From assembly GCF_036492635.1 (NCBI RefSeq), contig NZ_AP025305.1:2852001-2916000 (forward strand): a DNA stretch of 64,000 nt, in the 5' to 3' direction. Below are positions 1-7,896 of this stretch, piece by piece. The notes under the pieces are model-generated. The model did not search any database and had not been told where the DNA came from. It worked only from the letters and a program-made list of their open reading frames with translations. Numbering within the stretch: position 1 is the stretch's first letter; each line of letters begins with the position of its first letter. A program made the translations under genes and the position numbers. The stretch is from Aureibacter tunicatorum (GTDB lineage: Bacteria > Bacteroidota > Bacteroidia > Cytophagales > Cyclobacteriaceae).

Positions 1-437
1 GTGAGCGGAGTGATCAATTTCTGTCCTCCACCAACTCCTAGGATACAACCTGTGTTTTTTCTAACATCCGCATTCAATGCTTCGGAACCTGGAGCATATC
101 CAGCATCTGTCAAAGCGTCTCTAGCGACAAGCAAGCTCAACAGTTGGGAAGCGTCTGTCACCTCCAGCAAATTAGGAGGAAGTCCAAACTCCATTGGATT
201 GAAATCAATATCCGGAATGAAGCCACCTACCTTGCAATAAGTTTTATCGGCTTTCATCGGATCCGGATCATATAGATCCTCAATTTTCCATCTGTCTCCA
301 GGAACTTCTTTTACACAGTCAATACCTTGTAAAATGTTTTCCCAATACTGCTCCAAGTTCGCTGAATCCGCGAACAAAGATGCCATCCCTACAATCGCGA
401 CAGGAGTTTCCTGTAGCATTTTATCTATTTTTGCCAT
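1..437 (-). CDS. PfaA-like polyunsaturated fatty acid / polyketide synthase, N-terminal fragment
   Basis: This is the first 145 residues of a large synthase whose remainder lies beyond the left edge. The start codon is the ATG at 437-435 (protein begins MAKIDKMLQETPVAIVGMAS). From about residue 12 it is the N-terminal half of a beta-ketoacyl synthase domain: the PVAIVGMASLFADS opening, then DRWKIEDLYDPDP, CKVGGFIPDIDF and PMEFGLPP, ending in LGVGGGQK. The combination of GGFIPDIDFNPMEFGLPP and LGVGGGQK is typical of PfaA-type omega-3 fatty acid synthases rather than ordinary modular PKS. The active-site Cys and later domains (acyltransferase, tandem ACPs, ketoreductase) are not in view. The gene is divergent from the Crp-like regulator at 716, with a 278-bp AT-rich gap between them. 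A related type I iterative PKS cannot be excluded. Confidence 0.85.
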   Translation of the reverse strand, partial: MAKIDKMLQETPVAIVGMASLFADSANLEQYWENILQGIDCVKEVPGDRWKIEDLYDPDPMKADKTYCKVGGFIPDIDFNPMEFGLPPNLLEVTDASQLLSLLVARDALTDAGYAPGSEALNADVRKNTGCILGVGGGQKLITPL

Positions 438-682
438 AAAAAAATGATCTATGGATTAATTACATACCAGCCAAGTTTCCATATAAACTTGCACAATGAG
501 TATGACAAGTCAAGAATTGATATGTGACAGATTCAGATTTTTTTTCTCGTTTTTTTTGAAAAAAAAATATTTCACATGAATTATATACTTATAAATATTA
601 CTATTCATAGCTTTTTAAAATTATATTCATTTCTCATCAATCCCTGATTCCCCTCGAACACACCAAAGTTCAAGACCGTTGT

Positions 683-690
683 TATATTTG
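683..690 (+). promoter_or_regulatory. Candidate -7 element (TATATTTG) upstream of the Crp-like gene
   Basis: TATATTTG matches the Bacteroidota -7 consensus TAnnTTTG and lies 25 bp before the start codon at 716. No convincing TTG -33 box sits at the usual 17-23 bp upstream, so only the -7 half is supported. Confidence 0.4.
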
Positions 691-715
691 ACTTAACTCT
701 AATCAATAAATCTAA

Positions 716-1240
716 ATGGACTTTAACAGCTTTTTTCAAACCCATGGCAAATTAGAACAATTCGAAGCCAATCACCCAATCCTAAGGCCTCCTGAAGTTT
801 GCCGAAAAGTCTATTTAATCAAAAGCGGATCCGTTAGAGGTTTTTATTACGACAATAAAGGCAATGATATCAGCACATGGTTTTCTTTCGAAAACGACAT
901 GATAACACTTATGCAGAGTTTCATGAAACAAACACCGTCACACTATGGCTTGGAGACTATGGAACCGGTTGTCAGCCTTTCCATAAGCAGAGAACAAGCA
1001 TTCAATTTCTTCTACCAAGACATTGAAACAGCTAAAGCTTTCCATGCCTTTACCTTTGATATCATGTCTCAAATTATCGAACGACTAAGCGACATGCAAA
1101 TGCTAACAGCCAAAGAACGTTACGAGAAACTCATAGCATCACAACCAAAAATCTTCGCGAAAGCAAGCTTAGGAGACATAGCAAGTTATTTGGGTGTCAC
1201 ACAGCAAAGCTTAAGCAGAATCAGATCACAAAAACACTAA
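716..1240 (+). CDS. Crp/Fnr-family transcriptional regulator
   Basis: A 174-residue protein with a cyclic-nucleotide-binding-type beta-roll (about residues 10-115; KSGSVRGFYYDNKGNDISTW is the typical strand-turn-strand of this fold). A long dimer helix follows (about 95-135), then a short C-terminal helix-turn-helix (LGDIASYLGVTQQSLSRIR, about 150-170). The overall plan matches the small Crp-like regulators common in Bacteroidota, which often lack cAMP-binding residues and usually end soon after the recognition helix. It is divergent from the PfaA-like synthase and lies just upstream of two GST-like genes, so it may control either side; that is inference from position only. The start at 716 is preceded by a TATATTTG element. 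Confidence 0.85.
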   Translation: MDFNSFFQTHGKLEQFEANHPILRPPEVCRKVYLIKSGSVRGFYYDNKGNDISTWFSFENDMITLMQSFMKQTPSHYGLETMEPVVSLSISREQAFNFFYQDIETAKAFHAFTFDIMSQIIERLSDMQMLTAKERYEKLIASQPKIFAKASLGDIASYLGVTQQSLSRIRSQKH

Positions 1241-1269
1241 GCTCGTCGTTTTTAACATTTGGTAAAATT

Positions 1270-1295
1270 TTGACGAAACGGATAAGCTACATTTG
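1270..1295 (+). promoter_or_regulatory. Promoter of the first GST-like gene
   Basis: TACATTTG at 1288-1295 is a perfect TAnnTTTG -7 element, with TTG at 1270-1272 as the only nearby -33 candidate (15-bp spacer, shorter than usual). It lies 20 bp before the ATG at 1315, which argues against translation starting at the upstream TTG at 1270. Confidence 0.5.
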
Positions 1296-1314
1296 CATCA
1301 AACAAAACAACAAA

Positions 1315-2271
1315 ATGATGCCTAGCAATAAAATTCTTATCCTTCACAGAACTTTAGGTTCTCCTTATTCTCAAAAGATTATGGCTATGCTTGACTACTC
1401 ACAAGCCAACTGGATGTCAGTAATTGCGCCCAAAGGCGTTCCAAGACCCATTCAAGAAAAGTTAGCAAATAATTACAGTCGAAGAATCCCTATTCTTCAA
1501 ATTGGAGCTGACATATATTGCGACACTGATTTGATATCCAAACAAATCGCAATCGAAACAAACAACAACTATCTTGACAGAACCTGTCTCAAACAAGAAG
1601 AACGAGAATTTATCGACTACTGTGAAAACGAGATTTTCATTTCCATGCTTGTCTCGTTATCTCCAATTGATTTCATCATAGGCTACTTCAGGTCGATTCC
1701 GCCTAAAGAGGCGTTCGAGTTCCTCAAAGACAGAATAAAAATTAAAAAAAAACATCCTGAATTCAATCTTAATCAAGGCAAATCAAAAGAAGCGCACATA
1801 CAGGCATCCATTGAATTCATTCATAAAATGGACAATATGTTGTCTAAGAGAAAATTCTTATTCAATGATCTTCAACCAACGCTATCTGATTTCACTGCTT
1901 ACAACCATATTTGGTATCATTACCAATTAAATAAATTAAAGCTCGCCAAAGACACCCGTCACATCATACCTTGGCTGGAAAGAATTGATTCTTTTAATTC
2001 CTCAAACCTTAAAGAACTTAAGCCTGAGACCGCCCTTGAAATAGCTGAATCTAATTCACCATTAAAAATTCCAGAAAGCATGAACAACAGCTCTAGAATT
2101 GGGAAAAAAATCTCATTTAGCATTAATGACAAGGTTGGTGAAATCACATCGCCCATTCATGGAGTCTTAGCAGGCGAAGATAATTACAAGATAATTCTCA
2201 AGCATCACATCAATTCTTCCAACTTTGTTCATATACACATCCCTAAGCAATGTTACGGCGCTTGCGGGTAA
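1315..2271 (+). CDS. Glutathione S-transferase-like protein with C-terminal extension
   Basis: A 318-residue protein using the ATG at 1315 (a second ATG follows at once). An in-frame TTG at 1270 is rejected because it lies inside the promoter. Residues about 5-85 form a thioredoxin-fold GST N-domain: LHRTLGSPYSQKIMAMLDY, then RRIPILQIGADIYCDTDLI, which carries the cis-proline and the acidic residue that normally contacts the glutathione gamma-glutamyl group. Residues about 95-240 are the helical GST C-domain. The last 54 residues or so (SINDKVGEITSPIHGVLAGE onward, ending CYGACG) are an extra beta-rich tail not normal for GSTs. It is followed after 39 bp by a second, different GST-like gene. 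Substrate unknown. Confidence 0.8.
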   Translation: MMPSNKILILHRTLGSPYSQKIMAMLDYSQANWMSVIAPKGVPRPIQEKLANNYSRRIPILQIGADIYCDTDLISKQIAIETNNNYLDRTCLKQEEREFIDYCENEIFISMLVSLSPIDFIIGYFRSIPPKEAFEFLKDRIKIKKKHPEFNLNQGKSKEAHIQASIEFIHKMDNMLSKRKFLFNDLQPTLSDFTAYNHIWYHYQLNKLKLAKDTRHIIPWLERIDSFNSSNLKELKPETALEIAESNSPLKIPESMNNSSRIGKKISFSINDKVGEITSPIHGVLAGEDNYKIILKHHINSSNFVHIHIPKQCYGACG

Positions 2272-2310
2272 AATCATTCATCAAACTCTTCATCTCTAAA
2301 ATACACTATC

Positions 2311-3105
2311 ATGCCGATCATCAACCTTACTGATAAAAAACTTCTTGATCTTAAAGGATTTCACCTCTTTCATGCAGGAGGATCTAATTGCTCTGCAAGA
2401 GCTCGCTTGGCTTTGGAAGAAAAAAAACTAGAATGGACAGGTCATGAGATCAATCTATTAACTTGCGAACAACTACAAGAGGATTATTTGCAAATCAATC
2501 CGCTCGGCGAAGTTCCTGCACTTATCCATGAAGGAAAATCCATCTATGGCTCGGAAGACATCTTAAGATATCTCGAAGAAAAATTTCCAACACCCTCCCT
2601 TTTACCTGACAAAGAAGAAGAAATCGAATCTATGTGGGAATGGGTAGATTACGCCGCTAACAGCCATCTGGAAAATATAGCCGCATATTTATACTCAGTA
2701 GGCATAGGCAGGCCTTGCTCGGCAAAAAACTTCTCTATCTATCAAAAAATCAATCCTAAAAGAGCTGAATTTTTAAAAAACAAAGGCTACAACATGTCCT
2801 CAAAGGTGAAAAACGAAGTCATGAAAGCAAATCATACAATTCTAACCCAAATAGAAAATGAATTAGGTAAACATCGCTATTTAACCTGCGACACTTACAC
2901 ACTTTCAGACATTGCTTGGGGAATGAATGCCCTTGCCCTAAAAAACTACGGCTTTAGCCTAAGTCAATACCCCAATATTATGCGATGGATTAACGACATT
3001 GAAAATCGCCCAAGCTACAATAACAAATCTAAAATGCCGACATTCCCCCTTTGGCTAGTCAAATGCATCATGTTCATTAAAAGAAAAGCCACAAGAACTA
3101 TTTAA
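2311..3105 (+). CDS. Glutathione S-transferase family protein
   Basis: A 264-residue GST-fold protein. Residues about 15-95 form the thioredoxin-like domain (HLFHAGGSNCSARARLALEE, then NPLGEVPALIHEGKSIYGSE, in which VPAL holds the cis-proline and the GSE stretch is at the glutathione site). A helical C-domain follows, with the conserved YTLSDIAWG segment near residue 205. The SNCSARARLAL stretch resembles the Ser/Cys-type catalytic region of beta/omega or MAPEG-unrelated bacterial GSTs. The C-terminus ends with a short basic, partly hydrophobic segment (LVKCIMFIKRKATRTI). It lies 39 bp after another GST-like gene and is probably co-transcribed with it; the two are distant in sequence, so this is not a recent duplication. 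The next gene is convergent. Confidence 0.85.
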   Translation: MPIINLTDKKLLDLKGFHLFHAGGSNCSARARLALEEKKLEWTGHEINLLTCEQLQEDYLQINPLGEVPALIHEGKSIYGSEDILRYLEEKFPTPSLLPDKEEEIESMWEWVDYAANSHLENIAAYLYSVGIGRPCSAKNFSIYQKINPKRAEFLKNKGYNMSSKVKNEVMKANHTILTQIENELGKHRYLTCDTYTLSDIAWGMNALALKNYGFSLSQYPNIMRWINDIENRPSYNNKSKMPTFPLWLVKCIMFIKRKATRTI

Positions 3106-3118
3106 GAAATTGTTAAAA

Positions 3119-4654
3119 TCAAGACGGCTTCTCTGTCAACCCAAACAAATCCATAAACCGGGGATGCGTAAAAGTCTGAAACTTTTGCTTTTTTAAATAT
3201 TCTATAAAAATACGTATCCCCGGTCTTGATCTAAATAATTCACCATACTCGTCATGCAACAGTGGCGCTGTTTTCCCAAGATGAAAACTTGTCAAAGGCA
3301 TTTCGACCTTATTTTCTTGATTGTACCGCAATATAGCTTTATCAGCTTCTTTTCTTAATTCAGAATAAACCGACTCGACCTTGCCAACAAATTGTCCTTC
3401 ATAGATATCAATATCCATGGTCATATATACATCACCTGATGAGTTTTGATCATAAACTTGACTGCAATACGCATCCTGATCTCCCGACATAACTCTCAAC
3501 CGCATAGGCTTCCATACAAAACACTTTCCTGTCGAAGCCATCTCATCGATCTTGCGCAATACTGATTTAATGACACACTCAGCGCATTCGCTTCTAAAGT
3601 ACAATTCCGTTGTATGAGAGCCTATCTGGCTTTTGATCGGCATATTCGGCTCCGCTGTCAAAGCCAAATCAGATCTTCCCACAAATGAATATGGCCGACT
3701 CATCAACCAAATCATCAATCGGGTTACTTTATGCAACCAATCAGGATCCCTGTCTTTAAAATCCTTATCCAAGAACTTGTCAATTTTCTTAGACATATAA
3801 TTCGCGACAAAACCTTCCATCTTGCCCCTGAGCCATCCTCTTCCTTTTCCATTCTTGGAAGTTCTTCTCCAAACAGTCAATTGAGTATTACCTGTTTCAT
3901 AAGTATCCAAAGGGCAGCCTTCACTATCTTTCAACACCTTCCCTGTGCCTGAATTTGGGAACAAAAACCACCTCAAATAAGCATCGTTTTCCAATGCTAT
4001 TTTCAATTTTTGATCAAATGATTCTTGCTTCAAAGCGTCCGAATTCTCAAACATCACCTCTTCCACCATTAAATTGAATGAAGGGACAAGTTTCAATCTC
4101 AAACTAGTAATCACCCCCGCTTTTCCTGTGCTTCCCAGCACAAACTTCGCTAACTCCCACGACTCATGTCCTCGAATACAAGTATGAATAATACCATCTG
4201 CATCCACAAAAACCAACTCTTGAACCAATGTCGAAAATCCTCCTTTTTTCGGATGAGCTCCATGAGTGTTTGTGCTTACCAAAGCAGATACATTTTGCTC
4301 CGCTATCGCTCCCATATTCTCCAAAGCCCAAGAAGTATTCGCCAAATGCAGATTTAACTCCTCAAGTCTTACACTCGCACCAATTTCAATACTTGCCTCA
4401 TTGCTATCAATTTCTTTAATCTCTGAAAAAAAATGAATATCAGGAGAGATAACAATCGTACTCTCATCACTCTCCCCACAAGCTCCCCAATGATGCTCTC
4501 GACCCTGAACATAAATCTTCTTGCCTGTTTCATTGGCAATCTTGATCACTTCTGATATATCTTCAGGACTACTAACTTTAATTTGACTATAAGCAACATA
4601 ATTTTCCGTTCTCGACCAATTCGACCTCTTGGCAGGCTTTCTTTCGATATGCAT
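3119..4654 (-). CDS. FAD-binding oxidoreductase, D-arabinono-1,4-lactone oxidase (ALO/GULO) type
   Basis: A 511-residue flavoenzyme starting at the ATG at 4654 (MHIERKPAKRSNWSRTENY). An upstream in-frame ATG at 4750 would add 32 AT-rich-encoded residues with no family similarity. Residues about 20-210 are a PCMH-type FAD domain: KVSSPEDISEVIKIANETGK, then YVQGREHHWG, where His54 of the GxxH motif is where lactone oxidases attach FAD covalently, and STNTHGAH near 127-134. The C-terminal half resembles the ALO domain, with HLGKTAPL in place of the family's usual HWGK motif near the end. Such enzymes oxidise aldonolactones or related sugars and polyols; the substrate here is unknown. It is convergent with the GST-like gene (13-bp gap). 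Confidence 0.8.
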   Translation of the reverse strand: MHIERKPAKRSNWSRTENYVAYSQIKVSSPEDISEVIKIANETGKKIYVQGREHHWGACGESDESTIVISPDIHFFSEIKEIDSNEASIEIGASVRLEELNLHLANTSWALENMGAIAEQNVSALVSTNTHGAHPKKGGFSTLVQELVFVDADGIIHTCIRGHESWELAKFVLGSTGKAGVITSLRLKLVPSFNLMVEEVMFENSDALKQESFDQKLKIALENDAYLRWFLFPNSGTGKVLKDSEGCPLDTYETGNTQLTVWRRTSKNGKGRGWLRGKMEGFVANYMSKKIDKFLDKDFKDRDPDWLHKVTRLMIWLMSRPYSFVGRSDLALTAEPNMPIKSQIGSHTTELYFRSECAECVIKSVLRKIDEMASTGKCFVWKPMRLRVMSGDQDAYCSQVYDQNSSGDVYMTMDIDIYEGQFVGKVESVYSELRKEADKAILRYNQENKVEMPLTSFHLGKTAPLLHDEYGELFRSRPGIRIFIEYLKKQKFQTFTHPRFMDLFGLTEKPS

Positions 4655-4808
4655 AAAAATGTAGTTTTGAAAAAAAAATCTATGAAAATAAACTAATGAA
4701 TAAATTAAAAAATCACTCTTGTGACAAATATATTTATTAAAATAATTCAATAAAATAAAATTCTTAAATTATTAATTCAAAGACATTTAATTTCTAACAA
4801 AATCAAAA

Positions 4809-4836
4809 AATCCCCTCCAAATACATGAAGGGGATT
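4809..4836 (-). terminator. Terminator of the sulfatase gene
   Basis: AATCCCCT (4809-4816) pairs with AGGGGATT (4829-4836) around a 12-nt loop. On the minus strand the stem is followed by a U-rich run (plus-strand AATCAAAAAA). It lies 42 bp past the sulfatase stop. Confidence 0.65.
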
Positions 4837-4877
4837 CCAGATAGTCAAAACACAAATGTTAAATAGAACGGTTATCT

Positions 4878-6461
4878 TTATTTAGTTATTTCTTCAATTT
4901 GCTTTATCAGTTTCTGCATCTTAAGAGATTGGTAACTGATATTTCCAGCATTCAAGCTCGTCCCTTCTTGCATTGGATAACCAGGCAAGGTGGCGAAGAA
5001 TTTGCCGATTTGATCCTTAATTGGCACAAACAACCACATATTATCTCCATACCAACGGATATACATATCCGACTCGAATTGCGCTGTTTCATAAGGGTCA
5101 GCTTTCAAGTTTGTCAGCATCGGCCAACCTGTTATTCGTCTGGAGCCTGTAGCGATATTCCCCTCTCCCATTTGAGCGAATTGCACTTTCCAGTCATTCC
5201 ATCGCACAGCATCCAATTGCCCGTCAGCAGTGAAATAGTAAATCGTTTCTCTTGGAGATTCTTTCACCTCTCCTTTAAAGTAAGGCAAAAAGTTATATCC
5301 ATCCAGATGCACTCTCCAATGCTTGCCATTATAATCAGCGCCTTTTTTTAACTTTTCAACCACATTATCATCGCCCACAGCGGCCAACAAAGTAGGCAAC
5401 CAATCCTCTTGAGAGAATATTTCATTGATTTTAGTACCGGGCTCGATAACACCCGGCCACCTTACCAGTCCAGGCACTCTAAATCCACCCTCAAAAGTAG
5501 TCCCTTTTTCACCATGAAACGGAGAAGTACCGCCATCAGGCCAAGTGAATTTCTCAGCTCCATTATCAGTGGAATAGATGACGATTGTATTCTCATCGAT
5601 GCCCAGCTCTTCCAATTTATCCAACAACTGACCAACATGTCCATCATGCTCAACCATTCCGTCAGGATATATGCCGATACCAGTTTTGCCATAAGCTTCT
5701 TCAGACAAATGCGTCCAGACATGCATACGCGATGCATTGAACCACATGAAAAACGGCTCGTCATCCTTCGCTTTTCTGTCCATGAAATCTAGCGCCTCCG
5801 TCAAAAACTCTTGGTCTACCGTTTCCATTCTCTTTTGCGTCAATGGCCCGGTATCCTCAACTTTGCCATCGGCTGTAGCTTTGATCACACCTCTAGGTCC
5901 GTATTTCTTTCTAAACTCAGGGTCCTTAGGATAATAATATGTTTCCGGCTCCTCTTCGGCATTCAAATGATATAGATTTCCAAAAAACTCATCAAATCCG
6001 TGATTAGTCGGCAAGTGATTGTCTTGATCCCCCAAATGATTCTTGCCATATTGAGCTGTAGCATATTCATGCTCTTTAAGAAGATCGGCTATCGTCGGTG
6101 CCCAATCCGGAATACCATGCGGAGAACCCGGCATGCCTATGGTCAATGTACCTGTTCTGAATGGGTGCTCACCAGTAATAAATGAAGAGCGTCCGGCAGT
6201 AGATGTTTGCTGAGCGTAATAGTCTGTAAACATCGCTCCTTCATTTGCCAGCCTATCGATATTTGGTGTTTGATATCCCATAATACCATGATTGTAAGCG
6301 CTTATATTATGCACACCAATATCATCGCCCCAAATCACCAAGATATTGGGTTTGTCTTTTTTATCTTTCTTCGTTTCCTGCTTTTCCGCTTGAGAAGGCA
6401 AAGTAACTCCAACCAATGCAGCTCCTAATCCTACGCTTTTGATTAAATCTTTTGTATTCAT
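4878..6461 (-). CDS. Exported sulfatase (serine-type formylglycine motif)
   Basis: A 527-residue alkaline-phosphatase-superfamily sulfatase with an N-terminal export signal (about residues 1-25). The catalytic motif is S87-T-A-G-R91 (AQQTSTAGRSSFITGEHP). The residue to be converted to formylglycine is therefore serine rather than cysteine, and the usual Pro is Ala. GDD at 45-47 and STDNGAEK near 300 supply metal ligands; HGEKGTTFEGG follows. Serine-type sulfatases are matured by the radical-SAM enzyme anSME, which is not encoded in this window. A likely periplasmic enzyme releasing sulfate from polysaccharide or another ester; the substrate cannot be read from the sequence. It has its own promoter at 6490-6518 and a terminator at 4809-4836, so it is probably monocistronic. 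Confidence 0.9.
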   Translation of the reverse strand: MNTKDLIKSVGLGAALVGVTLPSQAEKQETKKDKKDKPNILVIWGDDIGVHNISAYNHGIMGYQTPNIDRLANEGAMFTDYYAQQTSTAGRSSFITGEHPFRTGTLTIGMPGSPHGIPDWAPTIADLLKEHEYATAQYGKNHLGDQDNHLPTNHGFDEFFGNLYHLNAEEEPETYYYPKDPEFRKKYGPRGVIKATADGKVEDTGPLTQKRMETVDQEFLTEALDFMDRKAKDDEPFFMWFNASRMHVWTHLSEEAYGKTGIGIYPDGMVEHDGHVGQLLDKLEELGIDENTIVIYSTDNGAEKFTWPDGGTSPFHGEKGTTFEGGFRVPGLVRWPGVIEPGTKINEIFSQEDWLPTLLAAVGDDNVVEKLKKGADYNGKHWRVHLDGYNFLPYFKGEVKESPRETIYYFTADGQLDAVRWNDWKVQFAQMGEGNIATGSRRITGWPMLTNLKADPYETAQFESDMYIRWYGDNMWLFVPIKDQIGKFFATLPGYPMQEGTSLNAGNISYQSLKMQKLIKQIEEITK

Positions 6462-6489
6462 ATCTTCTCTGTGATCATTGTTTATGACA

Positions 6490-6518
6490 CAAATGTATCA
6501 CAGATACTTCGCTTCAAA
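6490..6518 (-). promoter_or_regulatory. Promoter of the sulfatase gene
   Basis: On the minus strand TTTG (6518-6515), a 17-bp spacer and TACATTTG (6497-6490) match the Bacteroidota -33/-7 consensus. The -7 element lies 28 bp before the start codon at 6461. Confidence 0.6.
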
Positions 6519-6627
6519 TATTCACTTATGCCCAATAATTATCCCATATTGCCAAAAAATTATTTTCACAATTTAATTCACGAATAAAAAAGCTCAAATC
6601 CGCATTAAAGCACTAACTACCAACTAT

Positions 6628-7188
6628 CTAAACTCCATTATCAACAGTTATTGCAAATTCCAACTTGTTATCCCAAAACACATTAAGTTCAAAGCGGTCT
6701 GTATATCTCATAAACCAACTATTTTTTTGATAAGTCTCGCATATAGATTTCACGTAATTAGCCCAAAACAACATTAGCGACTTCTGAATGATCAAATCAT
6801 AATTTCTAAAATTTGGGAAAATAGCCTCCATATTCCATTCTGCGTGTTCTTGACTTCCAACATTTGGTTTATATTTAACATTGGTTGCGTTTCGAGGCTC
6901 AGGGTACTCAACTACCACAATAGAAACATTGCTAAGACTATCATAATAAATCTGAAGACTCCTAATTATTTCCGGCTCTTTCAAGAAAATCACCCCGCCT
7001 GCAATGGTATTATGAACAACAAACCTCCCTTTCTTCAAAAAATAGCTAAAATCCTCATGAATCTGCCTTCTCATTAAAACATCACTTATCTCATTCGACA
7101 ATATGTTACGCAGATTCACACAGGCAGACTTAAATTCATCCCCATTAGGTTCTAGTTTCAGAGATTTAATTTTTTCAAATATCGCCAT
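6628..7188 (-). CDS. Hypothetical protein, 186 residues
   Basis: I do not recognise this family. The protein starts MAIFEKIKSLKLEP and has no signal peptide or membrane segment, so it is probably cytoplasmic. It mixes helical stretches (about 15-55, 135-160) with beta-prone segments (GRFVVHNTIAGGVIFL, about 54-70; SIVVVEYPEP, about 90) and ends in FAITVDNGV. The aromatic-rich C-terminal half (NSWFMRYTDRFELNVFWDN) suggests a small alpha/beta globular fold. It stands alone, divergent from the lipoprotein gene at 7318, with AT-rich gaps on both sides. The size and solitary setting would suit an immunity-type or accessory protein, but nothing in the sequence proves it. Confidence 0.65.
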   Translation of the reverse strand: MAIFEKIKSLKLEPNGDEFKSACVNLRNILSNEISDVLMRRQIHEDFSYFLKKGRFVVHNTIAGGVIFLKEPEIIRSLQIYYDSLSNVSIVVVEYPEPRNATNVKYKPNVGSQEHAEWNMEAIFPNFRNYDLIIQKSLMLFWANYVKSICETYQKNSWFMRYTDRFELNVFWDNKLEFAITVDNGV

Positions 7189-7317
7189 TACATATCAATC
7201 ACCTATCAAACATAATTTGGTATTAAAAAAAATAAATATTACAAAAGAAATCAACCTCAAAACATTTAAATGTGTCTATAAAATAAAGCTATCATATTAT
7301 TCTAAAACTGCATCATT

Positions 7318-7791
7318 ATGACTTTTTCAAAAAAATCGTTTTATCTTTTTGTCTTGCTACTTGTATCCTTTTTTTCATCCTGCGATGATAAAAAGGAGAA
7401 TAAAGACTGCTCAGAAATCGCTTGCATGACTCCTCCTGAATTTTTCACCTTCAATATCGTCGATCAATCCTCTGGAGAGAATTTGTTATACAACGGCAAT
7501 TTGGACATCAATAATCTTGACATAACTGATCAAATCACTAAAAATAGTATCGACTTTGAAATCATTGAAAATAATGATATGCCTTTGATTGCGATAAACA
7601 GCATTGGATGGAAAACTGAAAAAGTAAATGCCATATGCTCTGTTGGGGAAGAAATTCTTTTCAAGTTAAATATAGACGCAGAAGCGGTCTCTGAAAATTG
7701 CTGTTCATTTACAAGATACCATACAAAAGAAATCTCTGTTGACATTGGCACTTATGAATTAGTTGATGGCATATATGTTATTAAACGCTAA
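7318..7791 (+). CDS. Small lipoprotein of unknown function
   Basis: A 157-residue protein with a clear lipoprotein signal: SFYLFVLLLVSFFSSC, with lipidation Cys at position 22 followed by DDKKENK. The mature part is acidic and beta-strand-rich, with cysteines in two clusters (CSEIAC near 32-37; a conspicuous ENCCSF pair near 125). The sequence FFTFNIVDQSSGENLLYNG is the kind of start seen in Bacteroidota lipoproteins with an immunoglobulin-like or transthyretin-like fold. Function unknown; probably anchored in the outer or inner membrane facing the periplasm. Convergent with the HAD gene, with a strong shared terminator between them. Confidence 0.75.
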   Translation: MTFSKKSFYLFVLLLVSFFSSCDDKKENKDCSEIACMTPPEFFTFNIVDQSSGENLLYNGNLDINNLDITDQITKNSIDFEIIENNDMPLIAINSIGWKTEKVNAICSVGEEILFKLNIDAEAVSENCCSFTRYHTKEISVDIGTYELVDGIYVIKR

Positions 7792-7820
7792 TGCCAATAG
7801 CCCAACTTTATCAGATTTCT

Positions 7821-7876
7821 AACATCAAATGAAGCCTTAGCCTTCATATAAAAGCGCGCAAGGCTTCATTTGAGTT
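7821..7876. terminator. Bidirectional terminator hairpin
   Basis: CAAATGAAGCCTT (7826-7838) pairs perfectly with AAGGCTTCATTTG (7860-7872). With one bulged base the stem extends outward through CTAAC/GTTAG to about 19 bp. It lies between two convergent genes and lacks a long T-run on either side, so it may work as a strong bidirectional block. Confidence 0.7.
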
Positions 7877-7896
7877 AGGATTAAAAAAGATTAGTT

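Noticed and set aside
716-1240. Crp-like regulator as a truncated gene
   Set aside because: It ends soon after the recognition helix, but that is usual for the small Crp/Fnr-type regulators of Bacteroidota.
1270-1314. TTG start giving the first GST-like protein 15 extra residues
   Set aside because: The extra stretch overlaps a clear TACATTTG promoter element and has no family similarity; the ATG at 1315 gives the normal GST opening.
4655-4750. 32-residue N-terminal extension of the ALO-like flavoenzyme
   Set aside because: The stretch is encoded by AT-rich leader DNA and has no similarity to lactone-oxidase N-termini; the ATG at 4654 gives the normal domain start.
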